64,000 nucleotides of DNA, from positions 62,001 through 126,000 of the forward strand of contig CBFHJH010000005.1 of assembly GCA_965656185.1 (NCBI GenBank), in the 5' to 3' direction. The DNA is from Croceimicrobium sp965656185 (lineage in GTDB: Bacteria; Bacteroidota; Bacteroidia; Flavobacteriales; Schleiferiaceae). The position numbers were made by a program, and so were the translations under genes. The notes below the pieces were generated by a model, which was not told the DNA's origin, did not search any database, and was given only the letters and a program-made list of their open reading frames with translations. Below, in pieces: positions 26,110 to 34,372 of this stretch. Numbering within the stretch: the first letter of the stretch is position 1; every line of letters starts with the position of its first letter.

Positions 26110-27175
26110 GGGACCGATCGGCCAGTTTATGTTAGAGCATTACAAACATTTTAATGCTGCAGCATTAGTAGACGCCGCTAAAGGATATGAGCAACACCTT
26201 GCCGATGGCAAAAAGATGATGATCACCCTAGCCGGTGCGATGAGTACCGCCGAGCTGGGGAAAAGTCTAGCGGAAATGATCCGTCAGGATAAAGTGCAGA
26301 TCATCTCTTGTACCGGGGCCAATTTAGAGGAAGACCTAATGAATTTGGTGGCCCACAGTCATTACGAGCGGGTACCGCATTACCGGGACCTCACCCCTCA
26401 AGAGGAATGGGACCTATTAGAGCGAGGTTTGAATCGGGTGACCGATACATGCATCCCAGAAGAAGAAGCCTTCCGTCGCCTGCAAAAACACATATTTGAG
26501 ATCTGGCAGGAGGCCGAAGCCAAAGGAGAACGCTATTTCCCGCACGAATANNNNNNNNNNNNNNNNNNNNNNNNNNNNNNNNNNNNNNNNNNNNNNNNNN
26601 NNNNNNNNNNNNNNNNNNNNNNNNNNNNNNNNNNNNNNNNNNNNNNNTACATGTATAAACTGCTCAATTCGGGAGTTTTAGAACAGTATCATGAAATAGA
26701 CCCTAAAAATTCTTGGATGTTGGCTGCCGCTGAAAAGAACCTTCCGATCGTAGTGCCCGGCTGGGAAGACTCTACCATGGGTAACATATTCGCATCTTAT
26801 TGTCTAAAGGGTGAATTAAAGACCAGCACGGTAAAATCAGGAATAGAGTATATGACCTTCTTGGCCGACTGGTATACCGAAAATGCGGGTAGTGAGGGTA
26901 TCGGATTTTTCCAAATTGGAGGCGGCATTGCCGGAGATTTCCCCATTTGCGTTGTACCGATGCTTTACCAAGATATGGAACGCACCGACACTCCCTTCTG
27001 GTCCTATTTTTGTCAAATAAGCGATAGCACGACCAGTTACGGCTCTTATTCAGGCGCAGTGCCTAATGAGAAGATCACCTGGGGAAAGCTGGATATCAAT
27101 ACGCCAAAGTATATCGTAGAATCTGACGCCACCATTGTTGCACCTTTACTATTTGGTTACCTTTTAGGCTGGTAA
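26099..27175 (+). CDS. Deoxyhypusine-synthase-like enzyme, probable homospermidine synthase
   Basis: NAD-dependent DHS family. The N-terminal part has LAGAMSTAELGKSLAEMI and SCTGANLEED; the C-terminal part has GGGIAGDFPICVV and NEKITWGK, whose last Lys matches the catalytic Lys329 of human DHS. Several residues that hold spermidine in the human enzyme appear changed (see findings), so hypusine formation is unlikely to be assumed. In this operon, formation of homospermidine from putrescine is the more likely reaction. A 97-base N run (26551-26647) interrupts it. Joining the flanks gives RYFPHE-YMYKLLNSG, about 325 residues, the family's normal length. Confidence 0.85.
   Translation: MENKGPIGQFMLEHYKHFNAAALVDAAKGYEQHLADGKKMMITLAGAMSTAELGKSLAEMIRQDKVQIISCTGANLEEDLMNLVAHSHYERVPHYRDLTPQEEWDLLERGLNRVTDTCIPEEEAFRRLQKHIFEIWQEAEAKGERYFPHEXXXXXXXXXXXXXXXXXXXXXXXXXXXXXXXXXYMYKLLNSGVLEQYHEIDPKNSWMLAAAEKNLPIVVPGWEDSTMGNIFASYCLKGELKTSTVKSGIEYMTFLADWYTENAGSEGIGFFQIGGGIAGDFPICVVPMLYQDMERTDTPFWSYFCQISDSTTSYGSYSGAVPNEKITWGKLDINTPKYIVESDATIVAPLLFGYLLGW
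26551..26647. other. Assembly gap (97 N) in the DHS-like gene
   Basis: The left flank ends ...GAATA and the right flank begins TACATG. Overlapping the shared TA restores a continuous frame (HE-YMYK). Net insertion is 99 bp. Confidence 0.9.
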
Positions 27176-27183
27176 ACAAAATT

Positions 27184-28716
27184 ATGGCAGAAGAAAAGAT
27201 CGAAAACATTGAGCTGGCGTATCTCAAAACGGAAGATTACCTCAGCTTAAAACAGCTTATGCAAGAGGCCTACCCAGACATGGGCAGCCTGCATTGGAAA
27301 AAGCATGAAATCGAAAAGCTTATCAGCTTATTTCCGGAAGGACAGGTGGTCTTGCGTGTAAATGGCGATATAGCCGGCTGTGCCCTTTCGATCTTACAAG
27401 ATTACGGTGTAACCGACCGCGCGCATACCTATAATGAGATCACGGGAAACGACACTTTTAAGACGCACAAAAAGGATGGCAACCTGCTCTACGGTATCGA
27501 TGTTTTCATTAGCCCTAAATATCGGGGCTTAAGACTGGGGCGGCGCCTTTATGATTTCCGTAAAGAACTATGTGAAAGTTTAAACCTCAAGGGAATTGCC
27601 TTTGGCGGCAGAATGCCCTTATACCATCAGTATGCCAGGAACCTTAGTCCTCTCGAGTACCTCGAAAAGGTACGAAGCAAGGAAATTGAAGATCCGGTTT
27701 TAAACTTTCAATTCAATAATGACTTCCACGTCAAAAAGATCCTCAAGAATTACCTGGAAGGAGATGAAGAGTCCTTAGACCATGCCGTGCTAATGGAATG
27801 GAATAATGTCTACTACGAAAAGCCCAGTGGTAGTCCGGGTAGTATGACGCGAGTAATACGCGTAGGATTGGTGCAGTGGCAGATGCGACGCTACCGTGAC
27901 TTGGACGAACTGATGAGCCAAGCAGAGTATTTTTTAGACTCTATATCAGGTTACCACTCCGATTTCGCCCTTTTTCCAGAATTCTTTAACGCCCCCCTTC
28001 TGGCGCCATACAATGAGCTTAATGAAGCTGAAGCGATCCGTAATCTAGCCCAGCATACCGATGAGATCGTTAGTCGCTTTAGCCGCTTGGCAATGAAGTA
28101 CAATATCAACATCATCACAGGCAGCATGCCTTATATTAAGGAAGGGCGACTCTTCAACACCGGCTTTTTATGTCACCGTGATGGTAATTTAGACAGCTAC
28201 GATAAATTACACGTTACTCCCGACGAAGAAAGAGTTTGGGGCATGGAAGGTGGACAAAGCCTGCGTAGTTTTGATACAGATTGTGGTAAGATCGGAGTAT
28301 TGATCTGCTATGACGTTGAGTTCCCAGAACTGAGCCGCGTACTCGCCGAAGAGGGCATGGACATTCTTTTCGTACCCTTTCTTACCGATACGCAAAACGG
28401 CTACTCTAGGGTTCGCAATACCGCCCAGGCAAGAGCAATCGAAAATGAGTGTTATGTGGTCATTGCCGGCAGTGTTGGAAACCTCCCCAAGGTGAGCAAT
28501 ATGGATATCCAATATGCTCAGTCTATGGTATTCACTCCCTGTGATTTTGCTTTCCCCAGCACGGGCATCAAGGCGGAAGCCACGCCAAATACCGAGATGA
28601 TCTTGGTGGTTGATCTAGACATCAACCTCCTTCGTGAGCTTAACGAATTTGGGAGTGTGCGAAATTTAAAAGATCGACGCCTCGACCTCTACTCGATCCA
28701 AAAGAACTTTAATTAG
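27184..28716 (+). CDS. GNAT acetyltransferase-nitrilase fusion
   Basis: 510 residues. Residues ~1-215 are a RimI-like GNAT domain with the acetyl-CoA loop in the segment SPKYRGLRLGRRLYDF. Residues ~225-500 are a carbon-nitrogen hydrolase domain with the Glu-Lys-Cys triad at Glu266 (LFPEFF), Lys341 (YDKLHVT) and Cys375 (LICYDVEFPE). Both halves look intact. The substrate is unknown. Its place 8 bp after the DHS-like gene in a polyamine operon suggests acetylation and/or amide hydrolysis of a polyamine or agmatine derivative. The 3' end overlaps the convergent lipoprotein gene by 8 bp. Confidence 0.88.
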   Translation: MAEEKIENIELAYLKTEDYLSLKQLMQEAYPDMGSLHWKKHEIEKLISLFPEGQVVLRVNGDIAGCALSILQDYGVTDRAHTYNEITGNDTFKTHKKDGNLLYGIDVFISPKYRGLRLGRRLYDFRKELCESLNLKGIAFGGRMPLYHQYARNLSPLEYLEKVRSKEIEDPVLNFQFNNDFHVKKILKNYLEGDEESLDHAVLMEWNNVYYEKPSGSPGSMTRVIRVGLVQWQMRRYRDLDELMSQAEYFLDSISGYHSDFALFPEFFNAPLLAPYNELNEAEAIRNLAQHTDEIVSRFSRLAMKYNINIITGSMPYIKEGRLFNTGFLCHRDGNLDSYDKLHVTPDEERVWGMEGGQSLRSFDTDCGKIGVLICYDVEFPELSRVLAEEGMDILFVPFLTDTQNGYSRVRNTAQARAIENECYVVIAGSVGNLPKVSNMDIQYAQSMVFTPCDFAFPSTGIKAEATPNTEMILVVDLDINLLRELNEFGSVRNLKDRRLDLYSIQKNFN

Positions 28717-29248
28717 CGCGGGCAGACCAATATCCGGGAGGCAAACCTTGCGGAAAACGGGCATATTTTGAAATCTCCTGGTAAGGTAACTCCTTGGCGG
28801 TATAGGAGGCTTTGTCACTCAATGAGCCATAAGCCACGCCACTTAAGATCATGTTTACCGGCAGGCTAATGATGCCAAAAAAACCATGACTTAATGAAGC
28901 CAAGGCCAAAACCGGAAAGGACCAAGCCGGTCTGCTGGCCTGAAATAAATAAATCTTATACCATTCGATCCTATTGCGCTCCACAAAGCGGTAAGTTTCT
29001 GCGGTAGATTCTTTCGGATCGGCCGGAATACGTAAAAAAACGCCCGAGTCTTCTACCGCCAAGAGCTCACCTTCTACCGCTTCGATATCCTCAATATAGC
29101 CCTCGGCGTCGAAACTCATCTCCTTGAGATGAATTTCAGAACCAAACACATTTTGATGAACGGCCGTTGCCTCGGGTAAAAAATCGGGATAGGACCGACA
29201 AGATCCGAAAGCGAAAATCAAGCATATTAAGAGTGCAGGTCGTTTCAT
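28709..29248 (-). CDS. Small lipoprotein of unknown function
   Basis: 179 residues from the ATG at 29248, which makes an ATGA overlap with the preceding gene; a TTG 39 bp further upstream is in frame but would bury the signal. The N-terminus MKRPALLICLIFAFGSCRS is a lipoprotein signal. A central beta-rich part (residues ~45-105) is followed by a hydrophobic segment (FPVLALASLSHGFFGIISLPVNMIL) that may enter the membrane; its ends are quoted only as landmarks: FPVLALASL and IISLPVNMIL. No known family was recognised. It is coupled to the larger lipoprotein gene upstream. Confidence 0.65.
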   Translation of the reverse strand: MKRPALLICLIFAFGSCRSYPDFLPEATAVHQNVFGSEIHLKEMSFDAEGYIEDIEAVEGELLAVEDSGVFLRIPADPKESTAETYRFVERNRIEWYKIYLFQASRPAWSFPVLALASLSHGFFGIISLPVNMILSGVAYGSLSDKASYTAKELPYQEISKYARFPQGLPPGYWSARAN

Positions 29249-30816
29249 TGCTGACTTAAGTTTTGACTTTGAATCCGCGAAGACCAAAAAGTCTCCTCCA
29301 TGTTCTGCTCATATTGTTTATAGGCTGCTGCTTCATCTTTAAGGTAGGCGGCAGGCGATCTAAACATCTGCCGTAGCTTCCATAGATTCTTTTCACTAAG
29401 CCACCGATCACGCATCCATTCCAAATAATAACCTTCAGATCTCAGGAATAGATCGTAAGACTTATGGGTGTCGGGTAAGCTGAAGTTGAGGCTAAAAACA
29501 TCACCAGGAAGCGATGCCAAATGAGTGTCTTTTTGCTGTAATGCTTCTAAAGCGGCTTTCGCCGAAGTGCCATTTTTAGTGAGCTGATCCACTTCCAAAA
29601 CAATGGGCTCGAGCTCTCTTTCCAGCTTTGCCAAAGCTAAGCGATCGATACGCCATAAACCTTTATTGAAGCGAAGTTTAAGCTTTAAAACACCCCTTTC
29701 CTTTCTGACCAAAGGAATGATCTGCCGATTGATCGCTATAGGACCTGTTTCGTATAAAGATCCCGCTAACTTCCACTCATCTTCCTCCCAGAAATAGAGC
29801 TCCAATTCACCCAGTTCCGATTTGATTCCCTGATCCATGGTTTCATAAAGGTCCTTGTCTCGTTCTATTTGGGCAAAGGTTTCTGCCACTTGATCACCCA
29901 TATAACCCAAGGCAGAATAAATAAAATAGGTGGTCATCAGACTTTGCCTAAAATCTAACACCAAGGCCAAACTATCCTTTAGGTCACTAGCCCTGAACTC
30001 AAAAACAAGTTCTTCGCGAGACGCTAAATTGGAAGCATCGGCTAGAGAGAAATACTCCTGTCCATCCGCTTCCTTAAATTCGCTTAAGTTGTCCTCTGGG
30101 TTCAATAAGTTTCTTGGCCCTCTTAATTTAGAAACACTATAGAATTTTCCAGATCTAGTTTGAAACACTTGAGCCCCTTCTTGATGAGGTAATGCATAAA
30201 GTTCGATCTGCCTTAAAAGGTGACTTTCCAAAGCTTCATTCTTCATGATCAACTGAAACTGCTCTTCACGATAATCGTAGATCTTTAGATCATCGATATC
30301 TCCATATTCGAGGGAAGGCGCAATTGCATTGGAAAAGCCTTCGGCCCGCGACTGATGAAGGCTTTGGTCACCCTCTAAATAAAAGGTGGGACAAGAACCG
30401 AAACAAGCCTTAGGATTTACCAAGCACAAGGTGGTAAGGCCCGCGTTTACGATCGTTAAAGGAACTAAAATAGCTTCACCATTATCAGCGCTTAAAGGCT
30501 TATTCACCTCAAATATCGCCACCGAATCTACCGCTAAGCGGTATTGGTCGCGGCCCTTTTCGGAGCGATCAAAATCGTAACGGATGGCCCAGCCAGAAAC
30601 GATGCGGTTGGCACTATCCACTTGCCAGTGCTCATCAAAAAGATAAACCTCTCCATTCTTTAAATGGGCCTTTAAAAAAGTAGGCCCCTCCAGACTCTCC
30701 TGTTCGTGCAAAGCCTCATTCATATTGTCGTACTGCCAACGGAAATACGGCTCCTTACAAGAGGAGCTTGCCCAAAAAAGCCCCAAGCAAATCAGAATAT
30801 GTAGCTTTCTCAACAC
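29245..30816 (-). CDS. Large lipoprotein of unknown function
   Basis: 523 residues starting at GTG 30816. Signal MLRKLHILICLGLFWASSSCK suggests a lipoprotein; the landmark is the ASSSCK end. There is a CFGSCPTFYLEG segment near residue 140, in which the two cysteines could pair. The C-terminal 200 residues are charged and partly helical. No family is recognised. It is followed by the smaller lipoprotein with a 4-bp overlap, which suggests a two-component envelope unit. It is divergent from the DUF1684 gene at 30897. Confidence 0.6.
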   Translation of the reverse strand: MLRKLHILICLGLFWASSSCKEPYFRWQYDNMNEALHEQESLEGPTFLKAHLKNGEVYLFDEHWQVDSANRIVSGWAIRYDFDRSEKGRDQYRLAVDSVAIFEVNKPLSADNGEAILVPLTIVNAGLTTLCLVNPKACFGSCPTFYLEGDQSLHQSRAEGFSNAIAPSLEYGDIDDLKIYDYREEQFQLIMKNEALESHLLRQIELYALPHQEGAQVFQTRSGKFYSVSKLRGPRNLLNPEDNLSEFKEADGQEYFSLADASNLASREELVFEFRASDLKDSLALVLDFRQSLMTTYFIYSALGYMGDQVAETFAQIERDKDLYETMDQGIKSELGELELYFWEEDEWKLAGSLYETGPIAINRQIIPLVRKERGVLKLKLRFNKGLWRIDRLALAKLERELEPIVLEVDQLTKNGTSAKAALEALQQKDTHLASLPGDVFSLNFSLPDTHKSYDLFLRSEGYYLEWMRDRWLSEKNLWKLRQMFRSPAAYLKDEAAAYKQYEQNMEETFWSSRIQSQNLSQQ

Positions 30817-30896
30817 ATTAATCTTTTCATATAAAGGTAAGGAATAATGAATCCTCGAGGGCTTTTAATGAATAAGAATAAGGCTACCTTAGCTCC

Positions 30897-31610
30897 ATGA
30901 AAGGACTTAGCCTACTCATTTGTAGCCTAATCACTTTAGGCATTCAAGGACAAAGCAAATTCTGCGACAGCTTGCTATGGCAGAACTACCAGCATCGTTT
31001 AGCGCAGAATCAAAAATTTACCGACTCGCTGCACTCGCCATTGGAAGAAGCCGACCGCGGAAGTTTTTCGAGCCTCAACTGGTATCCGGTAGACACCAAT
31101 TTCTTCGTATGGGCCAAGCTAGAGTTAAGCCCCAACACGGAGCCCTTTGAAATGCCCACCACGACCGATCGTAAACCGCGCTACCGGCAGTATGGTATTT
31201 TACATTTTCAATTAGCCGATAGCAGCTATAGCATACCGGTTTATCGCAATCTCCGACTGGCTAAACTTCCTCAATATCAAGATTACNNNNNNNNNNNNNN
31301 NNNNNNNNNNNNNNNNNNNNNNNNNNNNNNNNNNNNNNNNNNNNNNNNNNNNNNNNNNNNNNNNNNNNNNNNNNNNNNNNNNNNNCTCTTCTTCCCTTTC
31401 ACCGATCTCACCAATGCCTTTGGCACTTATGGCGGTGGGCGGTATTTGGACCTTCGCATTCCGGAAGGCGACTCTATTTTGATCGACTTTAACCAGGCCT
31501 ACAATCCATATTGCGCTTATAACGGTCGCTATTCCTGTCCTATTCCGCCCCCAGAAAACCACATTGACTTTAAAATCCAGGCCGGAGTGCGCTATGAGGT
31601 CAAGCATTGA
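30897..31610 (+). CDS. DUF1684 family secreted protein
   Basis: Signal peptide (LGIQGQSKF) followed by a DUF1684 domain with the hallmark segments FTDLTNAFGTYGGGRYLDL and DFNQAYNPYCAYN, ending with a CPIPPPEN motif. The family is common in Bacteroidota and actinobacteria and has no known activity. A 99-base N run (31287-31385) lies in the middle. Joining the flanks gives QYQDY-LFFPFTDLTN, which is how the family normally reads, so the true protein is about 204 residues. A near-consensus -7 box (TACCTTAG) ends 4 bp before the ATG. Confidence 0.85.
   Translation: MKGLSLLICSLITLGIQGQSKFCDSLLWQNYQHRLAQNQKFTDSLHSPLEEADRGSFSSLNWYPVDTNFFVWAKLELSPNTEPFEMPTTTDRKPRYRQYGILHFQLADSSYSIPVYRNLRLAKLPQYQDYXXXXXXXXXXXXXXXXXXXXXXXXXXXXXXXXXLFFPFTDLTNAFGTYGGGRYLDLRIPEGDSILIDFNQAYNPYCAYNGRYSCPIPPPENHIDFKIQAGVRYEVKH
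31287..31385. other. Assembly gap (99 N) in the DUF1684 gene
   Basis: Left flank ends with the codon TAC (Tyr) and right flank starts CTC (Leu), so direct joining keeps frame and gives the normal family sequence. Net insertion is 99 bp. Confidence 0.9.
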
Positions 31611-31679
31611 TTTATTTTAATAAATACTTGTCATTGAAATAATTAGTCGACCTTTGCAGCCAATTTAATTAAGCATTCC

Positions 31680-33143
31680 TTGTCCGATTTTCAGTCCCTG
31701 GGATTATCCCCAGAAATTTTACGAGCACTCGACGATCTAGGTTTTGAAACACCTAGCCCCATTCAAGAAGAAGCCATCCCTACCCTTTTAACCGAATATC
31801 CAGACCTAATTGGTTTGGCTCAAACCGGTACTGGAAAAACTGCGGCTTTTGGCCTACCTCTTCTCGAGCGCATCGACCCTGAGTACCCTCATACTCAAGC
31901 CCTAATTTTAGCTCCTACCCGCGAACTTGGTCAACAGATCGCCGGTCAGTTAGAGCTTTTCAGTAAGTACCTACCAAAGATCAATATCCTTCCGGTGTAT
32001 GGTGGTGCCGCCATCACCAACCAAATAAAAGCGCTAAAGAAGACCCAACATATCGTAATCGCTACCCCGGGTCGTTTGATCGACTTGATCAACCGCCGGG
32101 CGATTCGCATCGATAAGGTAGAGTGCCTCATCCTCGATGAAGCGGATGAAATGCTCAATATGGGCTTCAAAGAAGATCTTGACACCATTCTTAGTCATAC
32201 TCCGGAGGAGAAAATGACTTGGCTTTTCTCGGCTACAATGCCGAGCGAAATTCGCCGTATCGTAGCCCAATACATGCACGATCCGATCGAAGTGAAGGTG
32301 AACCAAGAACAAAAACTCAATCAAAATATTGAGCATCAATATGTAAGCCTTAACCATCATCAGAAGTCGGCGGCCTTAAAACGCTTTATCGACCTAGACC
32401 CAGAGATTAGGGCGGTAGTTTTCTGTCGCACCAAGATGGACACCCAAAACCTGGCAGAAGAACTGATGCATGAAGGCTACCAAGCCGATGCTCTACATGG
32501 TGATATGTCGCAAGCCCAACGCGACCGGGTCATGAAACGCTTTAAAGAACACAAGCTCCCGATCCTTATTGCCACCGACGTAGCCGCACGGGGAATCGAT
32601 GTAAACGACTTGAGTCACGTTTTTCATTTTGCTCTACCCGATGATGCCGCCTATTATACCCACCGTGCCGGTCGTACTGCCCGCGCCGGAAAAAAGGGTA
32701 TTTCTATGGTATTCGTAGGACAACGTGATTTTTCTAAACTCAATTTCCTGCAGTCTAAACTTAAGATCGATTTTGATAAAGTTCGAATTCCTGAGGCAGA
32801 CGATATTGCTCAAACACGCTTAGAGCAATGGGCTACACGTATTTTGGAGCAAAAAACCAAAGGCAAGATTCCCGCCAACATCGAAGAGCAATTGCATACT
32901 TTGTTAGCCGGCCTTTCTAAGGAAGAGTTACTCAATAAACTTATCGCCACAGAGTTAGATAAAATTGCCCTAGAAGGTCAAGAAGATCTTAATGTAAAGC
33001 AAAAAAGCGGCAAAGGTGGAAAAGGCGGCAAACGAGGTTCAAAGCACGGAGGCAATAATGGCCCGAGCTTTAAAGCGAAACGCAAGCCGTTCAAACACGG
33101 ACACAACCGTAAACCCGCTAAGCGAAAGCGTAGAAAAGATTAG
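31680..33143 (+). CDS. DEAD-box RNA helicase
   Basis: 487 residues. Q motif (PSPIQEEAIP), Walker A AQTGTGKTAAF, PTRELG, DEAD box (LILDEADEML), SAT, and the second RecA domain with ARGIDV and HRAGRTARAG. The last ~50 residues are basic and Gly/Lys-rich (KSGKGGKGGKRGSK), an RNA-binding tail. It likely acts in ribosome assembly or mRNA remodelling. The start is read as TTG at 31680, since no ATG or GTG precedes the conserved SDFQSLGLSP in frame. A near-consensus GACCTTTG box lies at 31649-31656. The stop shares TTAG with the aroA stop. Confidence 0.93.
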   Translation: MSDFQSLGLSPEILRALDDLGFETPSPIQEEAIPTLLTEYPDLIGLAQTGTGKTAAFGLPLLERIDPEYPHTQALILAPTRELGQQIAGQLELFSKYLPKINILPVYGGAAITNQIKALKKTQHIVIATPGRLIDLINRRAIRIDKVECLILDEADEMLNMGFKEDLDTILSHTPEEKMTWLFSATMPSEIRRIVAQYMHDPIEVKVNQEQKLNQNIEHQYVSLNHHQKSAALKRFIDLDPEIRAVVFCRTKMDTQNLAEELMHEGYQADALHGDMSQAQRDRVMKRFKEHKLPILIATDVAARGIDVNDLSHVFHFALPDDAAYYTHRAGRTARAGKKGISMVFVGQRDFSKLNFLQSKLKIDFDKVRIPEADDIAQTRLEQWATRILEQKTKGKIPANIEEQLHTLLAGLSKEELLNKLIATELDKIALEGQEDLNVKQKSGKGGKGGKRGSKHGGNNGPSFKAKRKPFKHGHNRKPAKRKRRKD

Positions 33144-34372
33144 AGCTCTTCTACTTTAAACCCGAGTTTTCGGCAATCGTCCCAAAAGCCTGGGTAACTT
33201 TTCTCTACTACCTCAGCATCTTCAATGATCAATGGTTGGAGCAGGGCTAAAGGCATAAAACCCATGGCCATTCGATGGTCTTGGTAAGTTTTTATTCGCC
33301 TTTCGGCGGAAGAGAATTTACCGCGCACTAAAAAACTGGAGTCGGATATTTCCGGCTCCATCCCAAACTTCGCTAACTCTTGGCCAAGCGCTACTAAGCG
33401 ATCGGTCTCCTTAAGCTTTAAGGTTTGTAAGCCCTTGAACTGGACCTGCTTGCCTAAAGCCGCATATGCCGGGGCAAGGCTCTGGGCCAGATCGGGATTG
33501 GCCAGTAGATTGATCTGCTTGGGCACTGGTGTGGAATTTGTCTTACGCAGGCGAATACCACTACCAATAAAGATCTGTTCTACACCAAGTGGAGCATAAA
33601 ACTGCCCGAGCACCGAATCCCCTTGAAAGCTAATTTCTTTAAAACCCGGTAAGTATAGCTCGCCCTTTTCGGCTATTGCCAAGGCCGAAAACCAATAAGA
33701 GGCAGCAGACCAATCTGGCTCTACTTGGTAGTCATGCAGCGCTACTTTAATGCTTTGTTCCGGAACGCGAACTTCATCGCCCAAAATGACAACCTTAAAG
33801 CCCCACTGCCGCATGATGCTTGCGGTTAAATATATATAGGGAGCCGACACCGAGGCACCCTTGAATTTCAAGCTAAGCCCACCTTCTAAACGCGGCGCTA
33901 TCATCATTAAGGCACTAATAAACTGAGAGCTTAAACTAGCGTCTATCCACAGTTCTCCACCTTTCATTTCAGTGCCTTCAATGCGTAAAGGAGGGTAACC
34001 TTCCTTACCTAAATACTCAACTTTAGCATCCAAACTTTTTAAGGCATCGACCAGAACTCCGATTGGTCTTTCATGCATCCGTGCACTGCCCTTTAAAACC
34101 CATTCCCCCTGAGGTTGCATCGCCAAAAAAGCGGTCAAAAATCGCATCGCCGTTCCAGCATCCTGCACGTCTATCTCCGATCTATGCTGGAAATCGTCTA
34201 GAGCATTTCGCAAAAGTCGGCTATCCCTGCTGTTCGATTCGCCCTTCAATTCTAAATGAGGAGCATAAAGGGCGCGAAGGATCAACAAACGATTGTTCTC
34301 AGACTTTGAGCCGGGTAAGGCCAAAGCCCCTCTTAAGACTTTGCTGGGATGACTAAGCCTCAGATCAGCCAT
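33140..34372 (-). CDS. aroA: 3-phosphoshikimate 1-carboxyvinyltransferase (EPSP synthase)
   Basis: 410 residues, short as in other Bacteroidota. It joins shikimate 3-phosphate and phosphoenolpyruvate in aromatic amino acid synthesis. Motifs: LPGSKSENNRLLIL, DAGTAMRFLTAF, LKETDRL and YQDHRMAMGF. It follows aroB with an 8-bp overlap, so the two shikimate genes are coupled. Confidence 0.95.
   Translation of the reverse strand: MADLRLSHPSKVLRGALALPGSKSENNRLLILRALYAPHLELKGESNSRDSRLLRNALDDFQHRSEIDVQDAGTAMRFLTAFLAMQPQGEWVLKGSARMHERPIGVLVDALKSLDAKVEYLGKEGYPPLRIEGTEMKGGELWIDASLSSQFISALMMIAPRLEGGLSLKFKGASVSAPYIYLTASIMRQWGFKVVILGDEVRVPEQSIKVALHDYQVEPDWSAASYWFSALAIAEKGELYLPGFKEISFQGDSVLGQFYAPLGVEQIFIGSGIRLRKTNSTPVPKQINLLANPDLAQSLAPAYAALGKQVQFKGLQTLKLKETDRLVALGQELAKFGMEPEISDSSFLVRGKFSSAERRIKTYQDHRMAMGFMPLALLQPLIIEDAEVVEKSYPGFWDDCRKLGFKVEEL

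Noticed and set aside
26551..26647. Missing domain of ~33 residues in the DHS-like enzyme
   Set aside because: Joining the flanks gives the usual family length and sequence, so nothing seems to be missing.
26099..27175. True deoxyhypusine synthase
   Set aside because: Residues for spermidine binding appear changed and bacteria have no hypusine; homospermidine or another polyamine reaction fits the operon better.
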